A DNA stretch of 64,000 bases from assembly GCA_029204225.1 (NCBI GenBank), contig CM055097.1:56764902-56828901 (forward strand), read 5' to 3'. The position numbers and the translations under genes were made by a program. The notes under the pieces were generated by a model. It saw only the letters and a program-made list of their open reading frames with translations. It did no database searches and was not told where the DNA came from. Shown here piece by piece: positions 42,711-55,972 of the stretch; the first letter of the stretch is position 1, and the number at the start of each line of letters is the position of its first letter. The stretch is from Diphasiastrum complanatum. Taxonomy: Eukaryota > Streptophyta > Lycopodiopsida > Lycopodiales > Lycopodiaceae.

Positions 42711-45700
42711 TCGATAACATTTCATTTCCCTCCCATCCCTCGAATAGCCGCCACATGTTTGATTGCCACTTGGAAGAGTTGCAATGGTCCATCGGATGCA
42801 ATGTGGCAAAATTTGAGGCGTGCGATTTCATCTATTGATGATGCTCGCATGCCTTTTAAAAAAAAATTTAAAAGGGTTGATGGCTCATGAGTAAGGAGGG
42901 GGAGAGAGGGGGGACTTGATTTTTTGGCCTTTTGGAAGAAGATGCCCAATGGCCCATGACCTAAAGTCTCTCTTGAGCTCTCTTTTCTATGGCTAGATTC
43001 TAGACTCCTTGGCTTGTTCACTACCTACTTTCCTATGGAATCTTAGGTCTCTCTTACTAAGCACCTCGTAAATTATTCTTCCAATGAACGTCACACGTGT
43101 GACCTAGTTCAGTGCGAAATGTCACCTCTTCTAGAGAAGAACGCACAAAGCCCTACAACCAATAAGGTCAATTATGATCTTAAATTTAGGCAACCAATTT
43201 CCTTGTCGACAAAATGAACTATTCCATCATCAACAAACTGTACAAGATACATAAATAGCAAAACCACAAAAATTGGTCACCCAAGCCAAGTTGCACGCAT
43301 ATTTATACTTTCTGGATGTGCATAGACAATCAAAATAAAAACAAAAAGCGTACTCCATGCAGGAGACCCACTACACATCATGTTAAATTAAGAGTACCAA
43401 AATTTGAAGGCAATGTGTAAAATGGAAGGCTTTTCAAAATATACATCATGTGCGAGTAACCTACCGAATGTATGAATGGTATCAAGTTAAATTATCGAGT
43501 CTTGGTGAATCTATTGCATCCAAGATTTTGATGTGCTTCCTCCTCATCCAAATCATCCACAACAAATTTTGAAACTAACAATAAAGTAGTCTAAATGAGA
43601 AGGGGTTAGTTTTCTTTGGTGAAGTTCCAATAGGATTCATAGAAGACGAAACTAGCATATCAAGAAATGTGATGACATCAGCTCATCCTCAAGACAAAAG
43701 AGCATGAGCATTGCTTCCTAACCAACCAACGTCTTATGTTCCGAAGACCATCATGTGATACCTAGATTGAGCATTTGTTTGCATCTGTTGTCCATTTGCA
43801 CTCATATTGTAGTGATAGTTTTAACATTCAGCCTTGCTTTTCATAATGCCATAACACATTGGTAAATAGAAAATTCAATGAGCATATTGTACTAACATCA
43901 TTAATTTTGAATTTGTAGCCTTGCCTTTTAGATGATAGTAAACTAAAAATATTCCAATTTAAAAAGAATTTTTTTGAAAATTAATGATCCTTAACATCAA
44001 AATAAACGTCTAGCTTGAGGGTTCACCCACCATGTCTACGTTGTTATTGGCACATGTGAGAATATATTGTGCCATGGTGACATAGTTTGTTATACAAAGC
44101 TTGAAGGCCACTCGCTCGAGGCCTTGTTAAAGCTTAGATGAAAGTTTATGGATGTTTGTTGTGGTCTTGTTGTTGCTACAGTTGTTTCTTGTGGTCTTGT
44201 TATTGCTTGAACATAAACTGAAGGTTGCCCTTCAAGTATTGTGCTATGTGGATAAACTATGAACTTTGCCCTTCAAATATGTTGTTATCTTAATGAACTT
44301 TGAACTTTGCCCTTGGAGGTTGTAGTTGATGCTTGTCTTGTGAGGTTGATATTCATGCCCTTCGTCTTTCATTTAGATTGTTGTTTGAGGCTAATGTGAT
44401 ATGCCTTGGACCCCTTAATGCCCCTTGTAAAATTTGTCCATGGTCTACTAGTTTTGGACCTAGTACCCAATTAGGTTGTTGCAAAACAAAAACAAATGGT
44501 TTTTTAATTCAAAAGCTTTGGCCTAAGTATCAAACGGCGTGTGGGCATAGAATCGAACCTTGATGGGCAAGGCCAACTCAAGCACACCACACCACCGAAT
44601 CACACATGGACCAAACAAAAATATTCTTGGCAATGGAATACATTGCATCAGCATTAGCATCTACATCACTTACATTCTACAAACAATCATTTTTTAGCAC
44701 CTGGGCACCCACACGTCTCGTCGCATATACAAGTCAAGATGCGAGTTTGGATTCTCACTACCATGAGAATCAGTCTTATCTAACTTGCCTTTTATTGTGG
44801 TGGCATGTCAAGTGGTGTGAGGGATAGCCAACTTAGCTACTCGAGTTCATCGGCTCGATTAGTTGCACTAGCATACCAACATGCAGTGCACTACATCATG
44901 GGATGACGATTCCATGAAGACATCTTTCAAAAGTGTATGGAAGCCTAAATTGGTATCATGCCAACTTAAGAATCTACAGAACATGTAAAGATCCACCCAA
45001 GCAAGTTAGCCATCACATGTCAGAGTTCGTCCCATAGGCAACAAAGTCAACATGCCAGATATCCAACCAACAAGGCAACACTTGAGCCGATTTGACCTAA
45101 TGAAATAGCATGCCTTTGTTGAGCCTAGACAAACAACCTCCCTTAATGGGAGCTAAACAAAAAGTCAAAGCTAATCACTTAAGCCAGTTGGATGCTATTG
45201 AAAACCTTTATGTGAAAAAATTGGTATTTGTTAGCATTATGCACATATAAGATAGTTACTTGATTTTTGACACTAATTTAGCCTCAAAGGCCACTAGGCA
45301 TAAGTTTGGCAATACTCTCATAAGGGTGGTTGAGATATGGGACTAACATGAAACTTTTCGCATTGAATGAGTTTTGTTGCACTTATCTCCTCATATTTCT
45401 TTTGAAACTCATTGCCCTCATTGAGTTTTGTGTAAAAGTCATTTTTAGTGGTGCACAATTTTTTTTAAGAGTTAAGCCTTTGGTAGTCTGTGCCAACAGT
45501 CATCTTGGCCCTATAATCTTGGGCAACTTAAGCCCCAAGAGCCAACTTCTCTCCTAACAAGTCAACAAATTATATGATTAATTCATATTGCATTTTCACA
45601 TAATTTTCTAATAATAACCACATACATATTTCTAATTCATCAATCATAAACACTCATGAATCATGATTCATGAATCACGATTTACCAAATTTCCAAATCA

Positions 45701-47858
45701 TACTTAATCATTAGAGAATCCATTAGTGTATGTTCAAAAACACAACTCAAGATGCATAAGAAACATTCCAAACTCTCTTTCCATAGTAAACTGATGGGAC
45801 TTCATGAATATTCCTCATGTCATATTCTTAAGAAGAAATGTGAGTTATCCAAATTCTCATCAATCAAATCTATTGACCAACTCACTCACCGACAATATAG
45901 GCAATCTCACAACACATCAGAAATCAAATGTCAACACATTTTGTTTTGCTTACAGGTCAATTGCCACATGGGTGGGGATGCTTTAGTGACCCATCACTTA
46001 TGATGACACTCACCCATACCAAACTTCAAGTGCTAGTAAATTTTGAGACCAATATGAGATACTCAACTTTTTGACATGGTATCATTGGATCAAAGTTGAA
46101 TTGGGAATCCTGTCGCTACACACCACAATGTACCAATCGTCACAACTAATATTATCTAAGAGATTTTCCATAGATCATGCACCACCTTGGTAACAATTAT
46201 ATTCATCTCCAACCATTCGTCATCAATTCATCGAATAATATCATCATCAATCATCCTTTTCCACCTCACTCAGCTAGGGAAAGAATTGAGTACTTTAAAT
46301 GCTCTTGCATCGTTGCCATTTCTAAATCCACGTCATCACGTCAAAGTACCACGGATCTACCCATGGATCATGCTTGAGGTTGGATCCACTTGTACTATGT
46401 ACATAGAGGTGGGAGAGCCCTTTATCATACATTCAATCTACCTGGGAGTTGGTGGATGGTACAAACCCATGCATATCTAGGAGATATCTCTAGTCATGGA
46501 GTGTGTGCTAATGGGAGTCGAGAGCAATGGCAAATATCGGATTCCGACGCACTTGAATTTGTCGGACTACGACGTCCATGTCAGATTATCCACTTCGGCC
46601 CACATCAACTGGAATGATGAATTGGATGTTGGATTCCGATGTCCAGCGTGGATGCCGATTTGCGATGTCCAACGTGGACGTCGGAGTCTGAAGTCCAACG
46701 TGGACGTTGGAGTCCCTGTCGGCCTTAACCGTCCGAGTAAGTTGGCCGACAGCCTAATTTTGAAGATGTGTCAGATTGCGACGGATTTTGCAGCTGTTGG
46801 AATCCGACGACCTTGTTTCGACATATTTTGCGATGCCCGTGACAAATGGAAAAAAATTAAACACGCAATTATCCATCGTAGATCGCGACAGAAATCACGA
46901 CGGTTGTTGTAGTGTATGTTTGCGATCGTAGACATCCAGACAACAACTATCCACACATGCTCAAACCAACTTGAGACTCCAAGCATGACAACAAATCTAA
47001 TCAGGATAATATCAAAAGACCAATAGTAAAAGACTTGTATATGTTTGTATTCATACTTAAGCCCGTAATCACAAAGGAGAGTAATCAATGAGTGCACAAA
47101 TGAGTCATCAATGATGCTCACTCAACAACACACATTGTTATGCAATATTCTTGGATCATACAGCCTAGTACCTACATCTTAAATTTGTACTTAAAATCAC
47201 ATGCATTCATTTTTTTTTATTCATTGCAATACTTTTATAGTTAGAGTTAAATGTGATAATTACAATACCTGAACCTTGCGGTTATGTCCTATTTCAAAAT
47301 GTCACCTCATATTCCCTCCCTGTGGCATGTGGGTTTTTCCATTCAAGGAAAGATTAGAACCTCACATTTAATGGGAGAAAAGTAAGGGCTACACACCTTC
47401 AATAGTTAGAAAAATGATAAACAATACATCAGCTTACAGAAGACCAAAATATTTGATAATATAAAATAACATGAACCATGCATCCTATCCCAATTAGAAA
47501 ATGTCTCCAGTGTGCATAGCATACATATAAATTTCTAAGAAATGGCAATCTTTGATGTGCTTGAAGAATGTGTTGGAAAGAGGTGTGAAAAGATAGGTTG
47601 AATAGAATCAAATAAAAAGAATTTGAGTGACAAGAATTGAAACCTATCATGCACAACGGAATAAACTATCTTCCTCTTCTCTCTATGCATGACTACGCCT
47701 ATCAATTTCGTGATAGAAATCATGTTCGATCTTATAGTAACTAACTTTGAAATCATTAGTACTATAGTGATTACGTAGCAAAACATTAAAGCATTGAATT
47801 ATCAAACAAATAATCAATCGCGAAGAACTAGAGAGATGCATACATTCTGATACGAACC
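42711..47858. other. Intergenic region, no gene recognised
   Basis: AT-rich sequence between the AGO1 promoter and a Copia LTR. Short open stretches (for example 44333-44827, 46187-46480) carry no recognised motif. A palindrome GTCACACGTGTGAC lies at 43090-43103, and tandem ATGAATCATGATTCATGAAT-like palindromes near 45655. Confidence 0.5.
46530..46915. repeat. CGACG-rich degenerate repeat, possible CACTA-type end
   Basis: Repeated short blocks such as TCCAACGTGGACG, TCCGACG and TGCGACG on a GC-richer background end at GGTTGTTGTAGTG. The reverse complement of that end, CACTACAACAACC, starts like the CACTACAA terminal repeat of CACTA elements. I could not find a matching left end or a three-base target duplication. 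Confidence 0.25.
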
Positions 47859-48559
47859 TGAACGCAATAAGAATATAGTATAAAGTCAGTATGAAAACGA
47901 AACTGATGTAAATGAGTACAACAAGTTGCGGATCGAAGTCGCGTACTCTAAGTTATCTATGAGCGACTAAATATAAGTCTGAATTAAGCACAACTACTGA
48001 TAAGTAGTAAGCGCAATAGCAATCTCTAATCAACACTAAAGAACTGAGCTAGAATGCTCAAGAGTGTTCAAGCTTGAGAGAGAGCGCTAACTATGCTTCT
48101 TGATCATTTTGACCTTCATTATTAAATGTAGAAATATGAGCAGCTATTTATACTAAGCATTAGGTCGTCAAATGCGTCATCCAGTTGGTTGTGATGTGCT
48201 GGCATCCATCCAGTTAGGACTTCTCAAAAATTACTTGTCGATAAATTAATGCAAGTCGATGGATTTGGTCATAAACAGTCTGTCTACTCTATAGAAATGA
48301 ATGTAAATTGTCATGTGAAAAATGCGAAGATATTTACCAAAGTTATTTCCTTAACATTTGAGGCACCTGGCATTTTGCAAAAAAAATCGACGTGAGAGAA
48401 AAATCTTGAAAGACGAAAATCCCAAAAATGTCGACACTGTGAGTCGTTTCCGAGTAGTTATGCAAACTATGTAGAAACACGAAGAAAACTACAGGTCTGG
48501 ATAATATTAGACAAAGATTAAAATGTCAATTAGTCGATTAGTAGGAGAATAGTCCAACA
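47859..48559 (-). mobile_element. 3' LTR of a second Copia element (minus strand)
   Basis: On the minus strand the RNase H stop is followed by TAAGGGGAAG (purine tract) and TGTTGGACTATTC at 48559, an LTR start. A TATA-like AGTATAAATAGC lies near 48150. The other end is placed at 47859 where TTGCGTTCA gives the CA end; this boundary is tentative because no second LTR was found. Confidence 0.55.
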
Positions 48560-48566
48560 CTTCCCC

Positions 48567-50821
48567 TTAATCTGAATCTGTGATTGCCTTGACCTTCAAA
48601 CTTAGTTTTGCACAGGACTTGCTGTGTGTATCCAAGCTTAATGCTTTGGTAAAAATATATGTTGTCATATCTTGCGTCCAATAGTATTGCAATTTGACCT
48701 CTTTGTCGAGAACTTTGTTTATGACATAGTGATACTTAATTACAATGTGCTTACTCCTAGAATGAAATCTAGGGTTGGCTGACAAGGCAATGGCACTTTG
48801 ATTATCACAAAATAATAATGTCGGAGCATATTGATTCAGACCGATATCTGAAAGTAAGTTCCTCAACCAAATTGCTTCCTTTGTAGCTTGTGAGGCTACA
48901 ATATACTCTGATTTTGTAGAAGATAGAGCTATCGAAGATTGCTTGCGACTGTTCCAGGAAAATAAGACCATTGTTGAGAAAGAATATAAATCCAGAAGTG
49001 GATTTACGAGTGTCTACATCTCCTGCCCAACTATCATTTGTGTAACCACCGAGTAAATTGAGTTTGTCGTTGTTGACTACTCCATAACAAATGCAAAAGT
49101 CAATAGTAGCTCGAAGATATCTCATGACTCTGATAAGAGCCTTCCAATGTGTTATACCAAGGTTAGTCATAAACTGACTTAGGGAGCTGACTGCAAAAGC
49201 TATGTCTAGCCTGGTACAAATCATTGCGTACATCAGAGATCCTATTATCGAATGATAAGGATACTCACGCATCTGTCTTTCTCTTTGATTGTTTGAGGAC
49301 ATTGGTCCTTCGACAATTTGAGACTTGGTTCCATTGGTGAGAGAGCTAACTTGCAATTAATTTGATTATATCTGACTAACATATTGTAGATGTATCTCTG
49401 CCGACTAATGTAGATCAACTTCTGATTTCTATCTTTGTGGATTTGAATTCCTAGGCAAAAATGAGCTTCGCACAGGTCGGTCTCGGAAGATAGCATTATC
49501 TTGTCTACTTTTACGTAAACATTTGAATCTGTGTGTAGTTGTGATCAATAAGTAAGGTATTGATCCTTTGGAACCATGCTCGAGCAGATTGCTTCAAGCC
49601 ATAAAGTGTCTTATAGATTTTACACACATGATTGTGTTTACCTTCGATAATATAGCCTTTGGGTTGCACCATGTAAATTTCTTCTTTGATAACTCCATTG
49701 GGATATATTGTCTGTACATCCATTTGATGTATTTCCAAATCTGCAACAACAACAAACAATTATAAAAGTCGAATAGAAGAATGCTTGACTACTGGACTGA
49801 AGGTCTCAAAGTAATCGACGTTGTATACCTGAGAAAATCCTCTAGCAACGAGTCAGGCTTTTCTTCTATTGATGCTTCTGTCTGCTTTGTACTTTATTTT
49901 GAAAATCCATTTGCAATCAACTACGTTTCTGCTAGCAGGTAATTCGACAATTGTCCATGTCTGGTTCTTGATAAGGGATGAATACTCTTTATCCATAGCT
50001 TATTTTCAGAGATTAGAATCGGGCTGACTGAGTGCCTCTTCGACAATCGTCGGCTCCTAAACTAGGTAGGCTGCAGACTCATCGATATACCTGATTGGTG
50101 ATCTTCTAGTTCTTGATGATCTTTTGGGGAATAGAAGAAGTTGATCATTTTCATCATGATGTAGTTGCTGCACTGCGACATGCATGATTCTCTTTGCCAT
50201 TGATTAGATAACCTTTGGGCTGTATCATGTAGATATCCTCTTTGATAACTCCATTTAGAGAAGATGTATGTACATCCATCTGATCTATCTCCATATTCGC
50301 AATAGCAACATACGATAGTAGAAGTATGATTGAAGAATGCTTTACTAATCGATATTTGGGATTTGGGAAAATCCTCATGCGACAAGTTGAGCTTTCATTC
50401 AATCAATACTTCCATTCACTTTATATTTGACCTTGAGCATCCATTTGCAATCAACTACATGTCTGCTAAGCGGTAATTTGACAATAGTCCAAGTCTGGTT
50501 TTTGATGAGAGATGAATATTTACTATCCATAGCTTCTCCCCATAGATTAGAGTCTAAATGATTGACTGCTTCTTCGACAATAGTCAGCTCCCGAATGAGG
50601 TAACAAGTAGATTCATAGATGTACATGTTAGGTGGTTGCGATATCCTAGTGGATTGGTCTATCCCATCAAGAAGGAGATCAGATATGTTATGGCTCAAGG
50701 GGGTAGTCAGCTTCCCTTCTCTCCTAGCATAATGTGGCGTTCTAGATTCATGGCCCATGAATGCAAGGTTTTTGTCACTATTCCCTCCATTGCAACTATT
50801 TCTACGTGCAGGGGTTGGCAT
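48567..50821 (-). pseudogene. Copia pol: reverse transcriptase (duplicated) and RNase H
   Basis: Minus strand, from 50821 down: EAMDSKYSSLIKNQTWTIV, VVDCKWMLKVKYKVNG and QMDVHTSSLNGVIKEDIYM, then the same series again (AMDKEYSSLIKNQTWTIV, VVDCKWIFKIKYKAD, QMDVQTIYPNGVIKEEIYM), then TLYGLKQSARAWFQR, LGIQIHKDRNQKLIYISRQ, YHSIIGSLMYAMICTRLDIAF, and RNase H (RKSTSGFIFFLNNG, SSTKSEYIVAS, CDNQSAIALSANP, IFTKALSLD) to a stop at 48567. Several frameshifts and stops break it, and the segment that should hold the YVDD catalytic motif, between QIQMF and FCLGIQ, is deleted. Dead element; its 3' LTR follows. Confidence 0.85.
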
Positions 50822-53580
50822 TTGTGGTCTTTTGGTTATTGCACTATTCTCTATAATGCCAAACAGCCAATACTTGAGACTTTTGTAGGTGGAATCTATT
50901 ATGCTAGGTGGTGGGTATATAGTTTCTACACCTATGTATCCAAAATGCTCAACTCTTGTTGATTCCGAAATCGTCTCACATCTAGAGTCAAAGCTAACAA
51001 TGTTGCATGCATATCTCTCATATGCTGCTCGACCAACTCTACTAATTCACGTCACTCAATCTTAATCTTTTCATCAAGGTTTGTTGAATAGCCTTTCCTA
51101 GATAGGTACCCACATAAGAGTACCCCTATCTAGGTGAAGAAATCGATTGATTGTAGGCATAGGGTCCTCATCTGGTCGGCGCTTGTCCCTATAAGATTTG
51201 TTGGGTCCACATGATGCCAACAATAATCGTTCTAGATCAGTATCAAATCTATGATCCTCTCTATCAGTTCCTTTTAGTGATGACTTATCTAAAGCAGGTG
51301 GTATTCAGTCATCAACTACAAGAATGCCCTTGAAACTCTGTATGTGGGATCAGCACACATCACTACGTGATGCTAACCACCTCGACATTCAATACTAGAG
51401 TAATTGTTTTCAAAATCAACATGGGACACTAGTCAAGAAACTTGCACTAAAAGCTGGTCATGCGGCTGACGATCTTGACAACACACTCATTCAAACAGTA
51501 AGTTTCTAATACGTATTCTTTGTAGGCCATCGTATTCCAAACAATACTCTCTTATCAAATTGCTCCTGGCAGATGCACCAAGCATTCGGCGGGTCAACCA
51601 CCATAGTCAACTCGCAAATGGCTAGCTCGTATAGTTCATTAGTCTAGATAATTATGCCCCAAACAATGTTTCATGATAAAGGTTCAGTCTCCTGGCAGAC
51701 GCACTTGATGGCCCGCTCAACCATCCATGTGCTCCTCCTACCAATGGAAGTCTTCCAGGCTTCCAGGAGTATGGTTGGAGGAGGGGTGAGAGTTTACTAT
51801 TGTCAGTGGTGGTCACTCAATTGGTAGAGTTCTATTATCAGAAAATGGCGTTGCACCCCTACTCTATATGTGAAGATAGCTTGGGCTTAGTTGATGATTA
51901 CAGTGCAACACTAGCGAATATTGAGCGTACAGGTACAATGAACCTACAAGATTGTAAAATACTGACTTTTTGAAATGATGTGAGTCATAAAATTCTGAAT
52001 TGTGTGAATAGTTGGTTTAAAGCTAGACAATAAGGCTACAACTGAGTGGGGTGGTGTGTAAATTGTACATGCCGCTCTGTTTGTGGAACGAGAGTACTTT
52101 GTCATCCTTCAGGTCTAGGCGTTTCGCTAGACAGTACCGAAGGCACGAGTGACTAATTGTGACTCTTTCGGCCATGCTTGGTGGACTACCCGCTCTAGTA
52201 TTTCTTAGAGGTCGGGCCCATTTAGCTCACTCTCAATACAATCTCATAACCAATAAAATGAAACGACGATTTCAACTTGACGATTCTTCATAGCTAACTC
52301 GACAGTCAATATACTCGCTAGCTTATAAAGCTGGAAGATTTCACAGTAACAGTGCATATTCACTACAAGTAAAATGGTTGCTTACTCTACCAAACTACAA
52401 AAGAATAATTTCATAATGAAAAATGAGTATGGTTCATTTTGTATGATGCACCAAGTGCGGAATGGAACTACCAATGCACCAAACACAACATATAGTACTA
52501 TAATAACAACATTTCGGCAACTAACAACTATGATAACTTGTAGTAAGTAAAATCAGCTTATCTCAACTGTGCGCAAGGTCACCATAATGCCTAAGAGCCC
52601 AACTAGTCATGAGTGCCATGTTACCCTCGTATCTCTTGAATCCATTTTGACACTTGTCGTTTGCCTTTGAGTTTGAAAAAACAGCTTGTTCGAAGCATGA
52701 ATGTGTAGCACATGTAGAGCGTGTAATAGATTAATGGCCAAGAACAACACCCAAAACTAGCATAGATGGTCACTTTTGTCAAAAGCTATGGGTGCACCCT
52801 TCAAGATTTTTAGCTTTCAAGGTCTTTTGCCAATTATTATTCAAATTTGGGTGGTACCCTTTGTCAATCCCTATTTTTGTAGGTGGCCTTCATTTTTCTT
52901 AGTACCCCATTTGTCCTCTCCCTTGATATTTTTTAAAATATGTACGGGGTGGCCTGTTCGTTGGATTTTTGCCCTATTGAGTTACCAACTTGCCCCGCAC
53001 ATTTTCCTTATTTTTCGGAACTTGCCCAAATTTTGTCGTTAGGGATTCCATGATTTTTCGATACTGCCCCAACATTTTTTGGTCTCATTTTTTAATGAAA
53101 TTTTTCTTCGACAATTTTTTTTCTTTCTTCCCAACACGATTTATATTAGCATTCATGACTAGGGCTCCCTCGACAGACTAGTTTCTCTGAAAAATACACT
53201 GGGTGATCATATATTAGTAGAAATTGAGTCAGCACATGGTGAAATCTTAGCACGACTATGCCGACTATTTTTTTGTAGCTGGCCAATTTTTAAAGCCGTA
53301 AAATATTTTTACTGAATATTTTTAAGGCCACAAAAGAGTCTCTAGCCACTTTTAAGACAGGCTGGGACCCAGTTTCATAGGCAATTTTATGCCGGTTTTT
53401 CACTACTAGCCGAGTTTTACATGCCGGTTTTTACAATTTTGCAAAAACAAACATCAATATTAGCCCAATTTTTTGTGTGGAAATATTGGCTAAGAGTTCT
53501 GAATATAAGCTATAGTGGAAACAACGTCAACATAGAAGAATTTAGGCAGTGTCGCATGAGCAAGCATACACTTAGCCGCT
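50822..53580. other. Unassigned stretch inside the second Copia
   Basis: Separates the integrase remnant (53581-53925) from the reverse transcriptase (50821), so it is probably inserted or rearranged sequence. It includes a repeat at 51909-52034 found again at the window end, and AT-rich sequence at 52776-53181 whose open frame is low complexity. No protein motif recognised. Confidence 0.45.
51909..52034 (+). repeat. Dispersed repeat, copy 1
   Basis: About 126 bp starting CACTAGCGAATATTGAGCG match 63872-64000 in the same orientation with only a few substitutions. The second copy runs off the window, so the repeat may be longer. No coding content. Confidence 0.85.
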
Positions 53581-53925
53581 TCAATTAAGATTCGATCCTT
53601 TTAGCAAGTCCATTCGGCTGAGGTGAATAAGAAGTAATAAATTATTGCTCAATGCCTTTGCTAAGACAATACTCATTGAATTTGGTTGAGATGTATTCTC
53701 CCCCATTGCTGACGTTAGTGCTTTGATTCTTTTACTAGTTTCGAGTTTTGCATGCTCCTTGAATCGTATGAAGAGGTTTAAAATCTCCAATTTTTGCTTA
53801 ATGAAATAAACAATTGTTCTTCTCAAAAATTTCGTCGACAAAAGTAATAAGTACTTTGCACCAAGCAACGACAAATTTTGAATCAGGTCACATATATATG
53901 AATTGTGATACCCTAGTAAAGTCAT
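53581..53925 (-). pseudogene. Copia integrase core fragment
   Basis: On the minus strand IVYFIKQKLEILNLFIRFKEHAKLETSKRIKAL matches the core of Copia integrases, followed in a shifted frame by SNGGEYISTKFNEYCLSKGIEQ and a stop. The Asp of the usual SDNGGEY is lost. Its orientation and position, upstream of the reverse transcriptase at 50821-48567, fit the gag-integrase-reverse transcriptase-RNase H order of one Copia element broken by the unassigned 2.8 kb between. Confidence 0.75.
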
Positions 53926-54168
53926 AAAACAATATGTTCAACTTTACTTAATCGAATTCAAATACATAAGAATACTAAGGAAGCATTATATGAAGAAATA
54001 CATGTTGAAGGCCTTACGTCGAAGACCCTATGAAGAAATACACTTTAATGGAAGAACATATAAAGTGACACTGTCCTAATAAATGGATAAGACTGAATCC
54101 CAAATATTCTATAATTCAGTCGAAGCATTTGCGACTCTTTCTACAATTGCGAATATACACATGCAATC
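53926..54168. other. Short spacer before arm 2
   Basis: AT-rich, no feature. The arm-2 match begins at 54169. Confidence 0.6.
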
Positions 54169-54169
54169 A

Positions 54170-54807
54170 TGTAATTAGCTTAGAATGACATGGTAGAGTA
54201 CCAACTCAGCAACTTGTACACATGTCAATACCTTATTAGTTTAGATTGGAGAAGCTTTTATTATATAGAACGTCATGCCCTTCTGTTTAAAGGGTGTTCC
54301 AAATTCAAACATGTTCCTATATGTAACTACTTTTTTATTATAATGGATCATCGAGAGTTTGTGTCTTATTCTGTTCTATTGTTGAGAGTGTATGTAATTT
54401 TGAGACTTCAGTGTTCTGTCATACACAGTAGATGAATCGAGTTGATTATGATCTTTGATCCTTCATCCAGTTCTTATTGTTATATAAGATTTAATTGTTA
54501 AACAACTAAACATTGCTTGTTGTCTAAACATGAATATTAACGCTTTGTAGCTAGTGTAATTTCTTGCAGTGGTATGTTCTGTGGTGAGATATAAGATGGA
54601 TAAACCTAGCATGATAAGAATCTAAGTCAATCTCTCGGTGATATCGAATGTGATAAAGTTGCATGAAAGATGGAGGAAGAGAGATAGAGAGCAAGGACAT
54701 TCCTGATCCATTCCATAAGAGGGCCAACATGCTTGTATTGAAATGAAGAGAGAACTTGTACAACGATTTGAATTAACTACTTATATAGTGGATTGAGAAT
54801 CTGGGCG
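54170..54807 (-). mobile_element. Third LTR fragment, arm 2 copy
   Basis: Mirror of 4004-4642, with the same minus-strand TATA-like CTATATAAG and transcribed-region similarity to the neighbouring LTRs. Confidence 0.45.
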
Positions 54808-55577
54808 TGTTGGAGGGTTTGCAAATCCCAAGGCAACCCTAACCCTAGTTAATAAGTGAGAGCGATTTGGCACCTTGCATGTGTATGTTGATCACATAGT
54901 TATTTGATAATTAGAAAGTTAATTAAAGGACTTTAGGTCTTTTTACGGGACTTTTAATGTCGCGAGCCTAAATGTCAAGTTAGTGAATAAGTTGGGACTC
55001 TCACCAGAATTGGTTCAAATTCAAATTCAAATTGGTTCCCTCCAATTTTGAACGGGTTCCCACTCTTTTTTAAGTTTGAATAGTTATGGAGGTAGAAATG
55101 GCCAATAGGATTTTGAGGCCAAGGCCCTCCTCTCTACTATAAATAGGGGCAAACTCGAGTTTGATACACATGTTCATATCCTCATTTCAATACAAGCAGG
55201 TTGGTTCTCTTATGGAATGGATGTGTGAATGTCCTTGCTCTCTATCTTTTACCTCCATCTCTCATACTTTTGTTGTATTTGTTGGATCTGATTATTATTG
55301 GGATTGCATGTTCTTATGCTTTTTTGAGAGAGAAAGAGTAAGCTATCTTCATTGTGGAATACACTGTTAATGGATGCGTAGGGTTAATGGTTGTAGTGTT
55401 AATGCTTAGGGTTAATGGATGTTAGAGTTAGATGTGGATCTTCCATTCATGCTGAAATCTGAGATATGCTATCGCTCTCATCGGAACAAACCTACGCATG
55501 ACAACTAACTTCATCTCCTTGATGCTAGAATGCTTAGCTCTTGGGTTGAGGATAGGTTAGGAAAGAAACCCACTACA
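54808..55577 (+). mobile_element. LTR-like sequence, TGTTGGAGGG family, arm 2 (mirror of 3234-4003)
   Basis: Starts TGTTGGAGGG at 54808 and ends CACTACA at 55577. Its TATA-like ACTATAAATAGGGG is near 55137. It faces the copy at 55973-56775. Confidence 0.65.
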
Positions 55578-55972
55578 ATTTTTCCTTTTGTTTTTCGCGT
55601 ATTGCTTTCTTTCCCGAAGCTCATGTAGAGGCACCTACGACTGGATCTATAATCTCGGCAGGAATTCTTTCAAAATTGAAAACCTGTGGTTTTTCAAGAT
55701 TCAGCCATTTTTTTGGAAAAAAAAAGCCAAACAAATTTAGAAACAACAAATCTAGAAAGCAGAGTTGAGTGAGCTGCCTTTTTTAAATTTGTTTCTTTAT
55801 GGCATTTTTCTTCGAAATTTATCCATAAATTTGGTTCTCATTCTTTGGCAGTTTCAAAATGTTGGGCCATTCAAAAAGCACCAAATTTGATAACTCAAAA
55901 AGAGGAAGAAAAAGTAAAAGCATAATATTAAAGACGTAGTAACATATGCCCACTAAAAACTGAAAATAAAAT

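Noticed and set aside
52776-53181. Phe/Pro-rich open frames that look like membrane proteins
   Set aside because: Low-complexity T-rich sequence with short internal repeats; two overlapping frames and no conserved features.
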